A model generated the notes under the pieces. That model worked only from the letters and a program-made list of their open reading frames with translations. It had not been told where the DNA came from and ran no database searches. The position numbers and the translations under genes are program-made. From Loripinus fragilis (lineage: Eukaryota > Mollusca > Bivalvia > Lucinida > Lucinidae), in the NCBI GenBank assembly GCA_964019695.1, contig OZ026518.1, positions 86,485,950-86,549,949 on the forward strand: DNA of 64,000 nt, given 5' to 3'. Positions 54,245 to 64,000 of the stretch are shown here, piece after piece (the first letter of the stretch is position 1; the number at the start of each line of letters is the position of its first letter).

Positions 54245-57200
54245 ACTCCCATTTAGGCGCGTTGCTGAAATTCAAATTTTCGAAAAAACTTACCTCATCG
54301 TCATAAAGGATGAAACAGGTCTTAAATTCAAGATGAATGACTCTACTTTATTTCTGATTGGGTCGTACGCTCAAAAATTGGTAGCATCATATTAAAAAAT
54401 GGGGAGATAACTCAATGTTTACAAAAAACGGAAACGTAAAGTATGGTTTTTAAACTGATTTTGTATTGACAAAAAGACGTTCCTTCTCGCAAATTATTTT
54501 ATTTTCTAAAAGTAAGTTTACTGTCATTTATATTTGTATGAGTTTTATTGATTTTTATAAATTTAAACATAGTATTTTGGGGGGATAACTCTTACTACCC
54601 TATAAAATTTAATATTTTCCTCTATTTTATTCCTTATAATACCGTTATATTTAATCAGAACCCGCAAAACTTCATAATTTCTAAAACAATTTTCTTTTCG
54701 GTTTTCAAAAACATGATTTGCTGCATCCTGATATGTCCGACGGCTCAGAAATTTGCTTCTTAAGTTGCCACCCCTGTGTGGAAAAACAGCGTTTTAATGC
54801 ATTTTTCCAATACACTTGATACGAGCATAGGAGATTCGCTGATTTACTTTTGGAGAAAACTTACATTAGCGTCCTAAATGATAATACATGGCTCAATTAA
54901 AGATAAATATATCTGTACTATCAATTTGTGAGGATTGTACGTTAAAATCGAGTATCGTCATTCATAAAATGGGGAAGTAACTCTGGTACTAGAAATAATG
55001 TAAAACCGGCATAGATGAGCGTCGTTAAGTACCTCCTTGAAATATTGCTTCTCTGCTTTTTTTTACTTTTAATCACACAAAAGTATACTTGTTTGAAATG
55101 TCTAGTCTTTCTTTCTAAAATAGAATTTCAGAAACAGCAATATGACGCTCTTATTAGATATTAATATTATCTAATTTGCATATTCAAGAATATTAATGAA
55201 AACGTAAGTAATAAGAAAAATTGTAGAATAAAATAAGGGGTGTCACCTTCAAAATTACCAATATGTCGCTGTTTATCATTCCAGACTAAAAAATCGTGGT
55301 ACCAAATTAAAGTTGAGACATTAGCAAAACGACCAACTGAATAGATATACGAATTATCTAATTTGCATACTCATGAATATTAATGAAAACATACGAAATG
55401 AGAGAAAATTGGCCGAAAAATTAAGGGTTATATCTACAAAATTACCACTACACCAGCTGCTAAATATCTTATCCTACAAGATTTGGTACCCAATAAAAGT
55501 TGAGACAAAGCCATTTGACTAAATTGATTAAATTTACAAATTATCTCATTTAAATATTCATGAATATTAATGTAAACGTAAGAAATAAGAAATAAATTGG
55601 TAGAAAAATTAAGGGGGTATACCTACAAAATGTCCTATATGTCTGCTGCGTACTAGCCTAGACTACAAAACTTGGTACCAAATAAAAGTTGAGACATTGC
55701 CATTTAACTAAAATGATTAAATATGTGAATTATCTAATTTAAATATTCAGGAATATTAATGTAAACATAAGACATAAGACAAATTTGTAGAAAAATAAAG
55801 GTGGTATACTTTCAAAATTACCAGTACGCTAGCTGCTAACTATCCTATCTTACAAAAACTGGTACCAAATAAAAGATGAGACATAGCCATTTGATCAAAA
55901 TGATGAAATATACGAATTATCTAATTTAAATATTCATGAATATTAATGAAAGCATAAGAGATAAGAGAAAATTGGTAGAAAAATTAAGGTGGTATACTTT
56001 CAAAATTACCTATATATCTACTGTTAACTATCGTAGACTACAAAACTTGGTAACAAATTAAAGCTTAGACATTGTATTTTGACCAAAATGATTAAATATA
56101 CGAAGAATCTAATTTGAATATTCATGAATATTAATGTAAAAAGTATAAATAAGGGAAAATTGGTAGAAAAATGAAGGTGGTATACCTACAAAATGTCCTA
56201 TATGTCTGCTGTTTATTAGACTAGACTATAAAATTTGGTACCAAATAAAAGTTGAGACTTTGCCATTTAACCAAAATTATTAAATATGCAAATTATCTAA
56301 TTAAAATATTCATGAATGCTAATGTAAACATAAGAAATAAGACTTAATTGGTAGAAATATTAAGGGGGTATACCTAGAAAATTACATGTACTCAAGCTGC
56401 AAACTATCCTAGACTATAAAAATTGGTACCCAATAACAGTTGAGACTTAATCATTTCACTAAAATAATTAAATATACGAATTATTTAATTAAAATATTCA
56501 TGAATATTAATGTAAACATAAGAAACAAGACAAAATTGGTAAAAAAATTAAGGTGGTATACCTACAAAATTAACATGACGCTAGCTGATAATTATCCTAT
56601 CTTACAAAACTTGGTATCAAATAAAAGTTGAGACATAGCCATTTGGTCAAAATGATAAAATATACGAATTTTATAATATAAATATTCATGAATATGAACG
56701 AAAGCATAAGAAATAAGATAAAATAGATAGTAAAAATAAGGGGGTATAGGTACAAAATTACCTATATTTCTACTGCCAACTATCGTAGACTGCAAAACTT
56801 AGTACCAAATTCAAGTTGAGACATTGTTTTTTGACCAAAATAATTAAATTTACAAGTTATCTAATTTGAATATATTCATGAATATTAATGAATGCTTAAG
56901 AAATAAGAGGAAATTTGTAGAAAAATTAGGTGATTTACGTTCAAAACAACCACTAAGTCAGCCGCTAACTATGATTAACTTCAAAACTAGGTACTAAATA
57001 AAAGTTGAGACATTTTCATTTGATGAAAATGATTAAATATACAAATGATCTAATTTGAATACCCATAAATATAAATTTAAACATAAGAAATAAGACAAAA
57101 TTGGTAGATTAATTAAGGTGGTATCTCTTCCAAATTACCTCTACACCAGCTGCTTACTATCCTAGACTACAAAACTTGGTACTAAATAATAGTTGAGATA

Positions 57201-59508
57201 CAGGTATGTGACCCTATGATTATAGGTATTCGAAATATCTAATTTTCATATTCACGAATATTAAAGAACACATAAAAAGAATAAGTCAAAAATAGTAGAA
57301 AACTAAAGTGGTTTGACCTACAAATAACCTATATTTCAGCTGCCATATATCCTGGACTACCAACCATGGCACCAAATAAAGTTGAGACCTATGATGAATA
57401 TACAAATGATCTCATTTGCTTGTCTCATGAATGTATAAGAAAACATTAAAGAGAAAGAAGAACACAGAATGATAAAAATTAGCTCTAGGCTTTAATTTGA
57501 GAATAGGATAACTAGCAACTGACATATGCGAAATTTTGTAAGTACACCCCTTTAATTTTTCCAAAATGTTCTCTGGTTTCTTATATTTTGATTAATATTT
57601 ATGAGTGAGAATGTTAGAAAATTTGTTAAATGGACAATTTGGTAAAAGTGTAGTGATTTGGCATTATTTGGTACCAAGAGTGGTTGCCTAAAATAATTCG
57701 CAGCTGAGTTGTAAGTATCTTTGTGGGTACATCTTTTATTTTTTTTTATGATTTCCTAATGTATTCATTAATTTTCATGAATATGCAAATTTGCTCACTA
57801 GCATACTTTACCGCTGAATGAAGCTGCTATGGCTTACTTTTGTTTGTTTTTTTCGAGTTAGTACTTTAGGATGAGTTTCTGCTGAGATATAAGTAATTTG
57901 TAGGGACATACCCAACTGTTTTGAAGCGCATTGTTTGTTGCCATGGAAACCACGCAATTTCACATAGCTCAAATGGGGTTATTTTGAGGGCAATACTTTT
58001 ACCTATTGAAGGCGGTCCCACAAAACAATTTGACGCCGATGAGAAGTTGTCCTGAGGATGCAAGGCTTGTCTAATTCGACCATTGGGTACTAAGGAATTT
58101 AAATGCTTTTACTTTTGATATATAGATAGTGTAACACATTTTGTGTGTATTGCTAGGAAGAATGGATATTATGAAGACAGTTAAATCAAAGCTACTTGTT
58201 GATTCTCAAAACTCATTTCTCGTTTATCACTTTAAAAGCTTGAACCTAGTCCAAAATAGTGCTATGAATGAAACATTCATTACAATAGCTGGACACTAGA
58301 TACGCAAAAAGTGAGTATAAACAGGAAAAACCACGATCACTACTGCAGATCAACCCATGGCATCGTGAGGAAGAGGAACAGAACACTAACAGTCACAAGA
58401 CACCAGGAAGACAATTAAAGCAAAGCAACTATCATTCTCTTCCTCGTCAAGGTGTTAACAAAAATAGAAAGAACACAAATAGATGCATAATAAAACAAAG
58501 ACCAACACAGAACCCCCAAAAATATTCCGAGGTACATTAAAAATGAATCAACAACAATGTAAGATTCTGTCTGACTTAGGCGGCCATCTTGAAAACATGC
58601 AAATATGCTCAATAAGACGCCATTTCTCAGCCTGCAAACATTGGTTTTCGGATTTAGCATACCAAATTACCGTAAAGAAATGTGTCAGACCCTTTGTCTT
58701 CAGAAATAAGTCCATACTTGATACTTTAAAAGTTCGTGATTCTGTTTTCTGCGAGTATAAAGTTATCTCCCCTTTTTTCAATATGGCGCGACCAATTTCT
58801 GAGTGTGCGACCCCCAAAAAATTAAGTGTAGACATTTATCTTTAATTGAAGACTAGTTTCATCCTTTAGGACGATGAGGTAAATTCTCTCAAAAGCATTC
58901 AGAGACTGCGCCTAATAGTATATCAAGTGTATTGGTGAAATGCACGAAAACAGAGTATTTTTACACGGGGGTAGCAACTTTGCAAGCGATTTTCCGAGCC
59001 GTCAAGCATATCAGAATGCTGTTAATCATGTTTTTGAATAGCAAATTTATATGTTTCGTCGAATTGATCAAGTTTTACGCATTTTTACCAAAAATAACGG
59101 TATTATCAGAAACGATATCGAGGGAAATGTTCTATTTTATAGGGTAGTAAGAGTTATCCCTCATTAGCTATATCTGCAAATGAAGAAAATGAGCCAAATT
59201 TGATTTAAAAATAAATAAAAGTTAAATTGATTTAGAAAATAAAATAATTTACGAAAAAATAATGTTTTAACACTGCAAAAATTCGATTCGAAATTCGTAC
59301 TTCACAATTCCCTTTTTTGCAAGGATAGAGTTATCTCCCCTTTTTTAGATATGACGCTACCAATTTTCGAACGTACGACCCAATCAAAATTAAAGTAGAG
59401 GCATTTAGTTTTGATTTGAGATCGGTTTCATCCTTTATGACGATGAGGTAAGTTTTCTCAAAAAGTAAGCCTCATATGAAATTCAGCAATGCGCCTAATT
59501 GTGGGAGT
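54245..59508. mobile_element. 5.3-kb inverted-repeat structure with satellite core
   Basis: The left arm (54245 to about 54990) and right arm (about 58750 to 59508) are diverged inverted copies, about 745 bp each: ACTCCCATTTAGGCGCGTTG against CGCCTAATTGTGGGAGT, and CCTCATCGTCATAAAGGATG against CATCCTTTATGACGATGAGG. Each arm repeats an internal subunit (CTTACnTnATCGTC... blocks). The core holds the 188-bp array. No transposase is recognised. Confidence 0.72.
55140..57420. repeat. 188-bp satellite array, about 12 units
   Basis: ATTCATGAATATTAATG recurs at roughly 55190, 55370, 55558, 55746, 55933, 56121, 56309, 56499, 56687 and 56876, giving a period near 188. Units also share AAATTGGTAGAAAAATTAAG, GGTGGTATACCTACAAAATT and TTGGTACCAAATAAAAGTTG. 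Units diverge increasingly at both ends. Confidence 0.9.
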
Positions 59509-59707
59509 CTGTAATTGTTCTATGTTTTGTTGCATGTTGCTTTGTGTCCGTTCTAGTATTGCAATCATCTTGATGGGGAAGAGAGAGCTGGTTGCTTTGC
59601 TTAATTTGTGATCCTGGTTTCTCGTGATGGTTGAGCAGCTCTTCCTCGCGGTGCCACAGGGTTGTCTGCCATTTGTGATTGTGGTATTTCCTGATCATAC
59701 TCACTTA
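58309..59707. repeat. Inverted pair of a 200-bp repeat with a preserved reading frame
   Basis: The forward copy at 58309-58510 and the reverse copy at 59509-59707 share GTGAGTATnAnCAGGAA, CCATGGCATCGTGAGGAAGA and TTAAGCAAAGCAAC. Translation in one frame keeps WHREEE, HK-PG-Q-KQSN and SLP-Q. Shorter forward copies are at 41044-41118 and 41822-41890. Confidence 0.65.
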
Positions 59708-59953
59708 CTATTTTTGCCACAATAAGGGGAATGTGTATACATAACTTTTTCAACATTGATACATTACATATATTGAGGGGTGGCAGAGCAGAATTTCCAA
59801 ATTATAATGTATTTGTGCCTCTGAAGAGTGTTTTTCTTAGCGAACAGTGCATACTCTGATGAGATGCTGCAGTTTGTGGCATCTCATTTGGGTCTACACT
59901 GTTTGCCAGTTTTATTTATTTGTTGAAGGTTTCTATTAAAAAATTTTGCAGCT

Positions 59954-60192
59954 ACAGTAAAAACCTGTGTAAAACAGCCACTCTCAAAAAGATCAAAAAT
60001 GGTTTTCAAGACTGGTTATGGCTTAATGCAGGTCAAAAGTATTGCAGAATGCAGGGGAGCATTCTGCAATGCTTTCCACTGCTCCAAGGGGAGCATTCTG
60101 CAATACTTTTGACCTTCATTAAGCTACCATTTGTCATTCAGATCTTTGTTTTGTCTATTTTTAAGTGGCCGTTTTATACAGGTTTTACTGTA
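59954..60192. repeat. FB-5 fold-back element with duplicated centre
   Basis: The centre contains GCAGAATGC-GGGGAGCATTCTGC followed by a second CTCCAAGGGGAGCATTCTGC, so the hairpin loop region is duplicated. Confidence 0.82.
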
Positions 60193-60260
60193 TAATATGA
60201 AGTTTGGGGTTGTTTGCTACTGCACCTTAATTGTTAAACATTATCATCATCATCACCCAT

Positions 60261-60485
60261 TTAACCCTTTACTCCATAATAACACCTTTTGACACCTTTG
60301 AAATATCACGTATTTGAGAATATTATGGAAAATGGAGCATTTGCTCTTTTAGAGCAAATGCTCCATTTTCCATAATATTTTCAAAAATATTTAAAACTTA
60401 ACTTATTTTTTCTGAATTTTTTCAATGTTGTCTAAAAATAGAAAATGATGTGAACTAAAATTAGCTTATGGAGTAAAGGGTGTAA
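60261..60485. repeat. FB-1 fold-back element, copy 4
   Basis: The left end is intact (TTAACCCTTTACTCC); the right end is changed to GGAGTAAAGGGTGTAA, so one TTAA is mutated. The central hairpin is perfect (GGAGCATTTGCTCT / AGAGCAAATGCTCC). Confidence 0.82.
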
Positions 60486-60629
60486 CAAAATACTCTGTTA
60501 TTTTGATCTCATATTTGGCCAGAGTTATTATTATTGTCTGGTTCTCAGGAGATTTCTGAACAACTATAGGGTAGGAGGAAGAAATAGAGATAAATAAACA
60601 AGAGGTCCACATAAACAAAAAAAATAAGT

Positions 60630-60772
60630 GTAAAATTGTAAATATTTTCTTATCCATTGTTTTAAACATTTGTTTTGGATGCCCAAAAGAACCGTCTCAT
60701 TGAGACGGTTCTTTTGAGCACCAGCAACATATGTTTTGGTTTTGAAATGAGAATTTTTGAATTATACACTAT
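60630..60772. repeat. FB-9 fold-back element, reverse orientation
   Basis: Central hairpin AAGAACCGTCTCATTGAGAC / GACGGTTCTTTTGAGCACC. Confidence 0.78.
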
Positions 60773-61604
60773 AATCTTAAAGAGACTAAGTCTGCAACTA
60801 TGAACATTTTTCGAAAAAAAATATTTTCTTTTTAAATCATTTGTAAAAGCAGAATTAAGTTAAGTTTTCACAATAAATCTGTTCACTTTAGCTGAAAACT
60901 GCATGGAAAAATGAATTATCTTATAAAAACAGGTGTTTTTACTCTTGTTGGTAATTATTTGCGTCTCCAATAATTATAGACTGTCAAGTTTTAACATAAA
61001 TGCTGTTGTTTTGATACTGATTATTTGTAAAGATTATGAAATTGGTAAAATGTATACCTGAATTTTAGTTTTTTTACTGTGTTCTTGATAAATAGAAAAA
61101 TTATTTCAAAAATTAAAAGATCAAAAGTTACAGACTATGCAGCTTTAAGGCTTGATGTACCAAATAAAAATCTTTTTTAATCAAAAATACATGCAAAATT
61201 TATTTAAAAAAATTATATATTGAGAGCCATGTGTAAAAATATGATTCTAATTTTATTGGCAATTTTATTTTTATGGATGGGCAGATTTCACAGAGATGAT
61301 GCTGCCGAGAACCAGAAAACACACAAAAAACCTGGGCTTATGAACAAAAAATGTTTTATATATTGTTGTTATTAATGTGATATTTACACAGGATTCAGTG
61401 TATTTGTATTAACGAACAACATATTTAGAGTTTGCCAATTTGTTTATAAATTTGTTTATATGGGTTAGCCTTTTACAAAATGTTGGTCTTGTATTGACTT
61501 TGTTTACCCTATAGAGCATGTGAAAAAATTGAAATCTTGTCTGTAATAATTATGAGTGATGCTGGTAAAACTGCAAATCATACATGTTGCCATAGTTTCA
61601 GGTA
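60773..61604. other. AT-rich stretch without recognised elements
   Basis: Very AT-rich sequence between two FB-9 copies; no open frame or repeat was recognised. Confidence 0.45.
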
Positions 61605-61788
61605 AATAAAAATTTTGGGCGTAAAATTATGAATATTTTCTTATCCATAGGTTTAAATGTATGTTTTGGGTGCTCAAAAGAACCGTCTCATTGAGACGGT
61701 TCTTTTGAGTACCCACAACATATGTTTTGGTTGAGAAATATGAAAAATAATTTTTAATTACACACTCCTATCTAAAGTCCTGCATGTT
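61605..61788. repeat. FB-9 fold-back element, reverse orientation
   Basis: Perfect central palindrome CTCAAAAGAACCGTCTCATT / GAGACGGTTCTTTTGAGTAC; ends with ACACTCCTATCTAAAG. Confidence 0.8.
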
Positions 61789-61805
61789 GGGCAGCACTCA
61801 TATAT

Positions 61806-62041
61806 GGGCCTTGTCGCGACAAAACCTGTCTTCGGAGTTTTTGACAAAGCGACACTAAAATCAGTCCCCTCAGCTACAGAGACTAGCTAGAACATTGAAA
61901 TTTCGCTTGTAGCATGTTTAGATATGATACTTTACAAAAACGAATGACAAAGGTGCTGATCAGTCTGCACGGATGCGCGGACTGGTCTGCGCATTTGTTG
62001 TTGGCAAACACCCGAAGACAAGTGTTCTCGCGTCGAGGCCC
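61806..62041. repeat. FB-6 fold-back element, 4-bp duplication ATAT
   Basis: Ends GGGCCTTGTCGCGACAAAAC and TCTCGCGTCGAGGCCC, in opposite orientation to the other copies; ATAT flanks it (61802-61805 and 62042-62045). Confidence 0.88.
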
Positions 62042-62080
62042 ATATCATGTATGATTTCCCAATGATTTTAGCAATTAGAA

Positions 62081-62398
62081 AATGCCAAATACAGTCTCCA
62101 CATCATACACCAGGCCCCGGGGTAATAAAACTTTTTTCATGCTCAACTCAGCTGAGCACAAAATTTACCCTGCTCATCAATGTTAAAATGCCAACAATTG
62201 TTGGCATTTTAACATTTATTAGCATGATAAATACAACATCTTAATGTAAGTCAAGGAACTTCTTCATTTGTTGGTATTTTAGTTTTTATGAGCAGTTGAA
62301 ATTTCGTGCTCAGTTGAGGTGAGCATGAAAATAGGTTTAAAACCTCGAGGCCAGCTCATTTTATTGGTGTATGATGTGGAGACTGTATTTGGCATTTT
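62081..62398. repeat. Outer 32-bp perfect inverted repeat enclosing FB-11
   Basis: AATGCCAAATACAGTCTCCA and the following 12 bases are exactly inverted at 62367-62398. Confidence 0.88.
62113..62352. repeat. FB-11 fold-back element inside another palindrome
   Basis: GGCCCCGGGGTAATAAAACT to TTTAAAACCTCGAGGCC with the same TGCCAACAATTGTTGGCA centre. Outer inverted arms are at 62081-62112 and 62367-62398. Confidence 0.86.
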
Positions 62399-62868
62399 TT
62401 TTGTCTGCACATATTTTTTCTAAATTAACTTTTTCGAAAAATTCTTTCGGGAACACTATCGATGTGTCAAACGGTTTGGATCCAGATAATGCCAGACATT
62501 TTGTCGGTCCTGATCTAGGTCCAAAATGTTTGCAAACAGCTCATCAGCTTACGACGCAGATAAAGAGTTATAAGGTCAAATATGGTAACAACTAACCACC
62601 TACATGTAAATATATTTACTTGGATGTCAGTGTAAAAATGTTGAGATAAAAACAAAAATGTTGAACCCCTTTATTTAATGTACTGCATTTCGGAAGGGGC
62701 CCCTAAGATCGACAGACTGTGTATGTTCAAATTTATTAAAAAAGTGACATGTCTGTATGGGATTGAAATTCAAATTTTTAGCTTGAACTGAATGATAAAC
62801 AGGTTTATTGGTTCTGTGAACCAAACTGATGGATAATATGCAAATTTACCTTTATTAGGCATGCACCT

Positions 62869-63094
62869 GTCTATTACTGTTTCCCTGCTTGCTGCAAATT
62901 TTGTCGTCTGCTGATAACCTTTGCAAATAGTTTGGATCCAGATCAGGCCCGACAAAGTGTCGGGCCTGATCTGAATCCAAGCTGTTTGACACTCTGATGT
63001 TATTCCTGAAAGAATATTTTGAAAAAAGTAATGTTGAAAAATATCTGCAGACGACAAAAAAGCATGAAAAATTACCCAGCATGCAAAGAGATGA
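62869..63094. repeat. FB-3-like fold-back element, degenerate ends
   Basis: Contains AGTTTGGATCCAGATCAGG, a GCCCGACAAAGTGTCGGGC loop region and the complementary arm. The right end GCATGCAAAGAG matches FB-3, but TTAA is lost. Further diverged copies occur around 23320-23525, 25425-25680, 26160-26290, 26575-26760, 29080-29230, 40715-40815, 41315-41400, 49867-50033 and 62380-62570. Confidence 0.65.
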
Positions 63095-63325
63095 TACTGA
63101 TTTGTACATATCACAGGTTCTTGTTAAATACAGATTTGAGTGCATGATCAAGTTAAGCATGAGGATTAACCCTTTTGCACTCAGATTGGCCCAAACTACA
63201 GTTTTTGGCCAATCTGGGTGCGCTAGAGTTAAGGGGCCTTTTTGCATTTATACCACCCTTACCAACTTTAGCACGAAATATCTTGTGATGTGCAAGGTCA
63301 ACACTGATGTTGGTGGTATAAAATA

Positions 63326-63413
63326 GTTATACCATGTTTGTCCACCTGTACGTAAGATAATCAACTCGCTAAAGCTTGTGGATTATCTCTACGTACAGGC
63401 GGACAACCCATGG
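63326..63413. repeat. 88-bp hairpin element
   Basis: GTTATACCATGTTTGTCC pairs with GGACAACCCATGGTATAAC; CCTGTACGTAAGATAATC pairs with GATTATCTCTACGTACAGG. Confidence 0.85.
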
Positions 63414-64000
63414 TATAACAATTACTTAAACATTAATTATTATGTATTTATGTTTTATTGTCTGTTTAAATAGGGCATGTTGTTGAGCTTTTTAAGATTG
63501 TATTGTTAGCTCACCTGAACTTGAAGTTCTCAAAGAGCTTGAGTGATCACTCAATGTCCGGCAACCAGAGTGTGATATCAAAAATTTGCTTTTAATGTCA
63601 TAACATTATGTCAATTTTAACCAAACTTCACTGCGATTTCCCTGTTGACCTTTTACAATAGTAGCTTAAACAAATTTGAAGTGCTGAAATGTCTGCTAGG
63701 GGTATATGCCACTTTGTGGCTAAGGAAACTTAAGAATCTTCTAAAACTTCTGATTAGAATTCAAAATAGTTTGGCAGAAAAAAAACATTTCCTTGGCGAC
63801 CTTCTACAAAAATAGCTAAAACAAATTTTATCCATCAAAAAAGATGGTCACCAGGGTCTATAAATATACCCACATGTATATTAAAACTTTGAACATTGTC
63901 TCAGAAACCAACAGTCAGAATTCAAAACAATATGGCCAAAATGGTCACTAGGAGACCTTCTACAAAAATAGCTAAAACAAACTTGATCCAAGGGAAAACA

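Noticed and set aside
58415..58845. Open frames of 81-120 residues on both strands
   Set aside because: They lie in the inverted-repeat structure, show no domain, and overlap on opposite strands.
54245..59508. CRISPR-like or prokaryotic repeat array
   Set aside because: The units are 188 bp without spacers, and the window is clearly eukaryotic with spliced exons.
50247..64000. A second protein gene downstream of CABLES
   Set aside because: No conserved exon with splice signals was recognised; all longer frames overlap repeats.

Overview
The window is AT-rich animal DNA holding one recognisable protein gene spread over many small exons. The repeat content suggests a bivalve mollusc, probably a heterodont clam: many families of short fold-back elements, tRNA-derived SINEs, a 188-bp satellite and Tc1/pogo-like ends. 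That assignment is inference from repeat style; the species cannot be named from the sequence.

The gene is a CABLES orthologue (Cdk5 and Abl enzyme substrate, a cyclin-box protein) on the + strand. Eleven exons (called A to K here) run from 16771 to a stop codon at 50244-50246. Reading frame and intron phase agree across all ten introns, giving 350 C-terminal residues, about the last half of the human protein. The N-terminal exons are not seen and probably lie left of the window. Exons D and E are a duplicated cassette, about 8 kb apart, each encoding an RSVSEDPY motif and each bounded by phase-1 introns. Exons F to K carry the conserved YDPNLLDDP linker and the cyclin-like C-terminus.

Layout: 1-16770 is upstream repeat-rich DNA (fold-back elements, two SINE copies, a Tc1/pogo-like element at 1771-3075, a 308-bp tandem repeat at 3600-4660, and a 4.4-kb element inserted at a TA at 7388-11830). 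16771-50246 is CABLES, whose introns (0.5 to 11 kb) are mostly mobile-element debris. 50247-64000 is downstream DNA without recognised coding exons; it contains a 1.5-kb bivalve-type interspersed repeat (52581-54132) and a 5.3-kb inverted-repeat structure (54245-59508) with a 188-bp satellite inside.

The main unexplained signal is the fold-back elements. At least thirteen families (FB-1 to FB-14 here) with different ends are present. Several unrelated-looking families carry the same internal hairpin, built on AAACAGTnnnGACCCAGATCAG and its complement. Many copies show clean insertion evidence: 4-bp duplications, TA, TTAA, or interrupted SINEs. Several sit within about 30 bp of CABLES exons.
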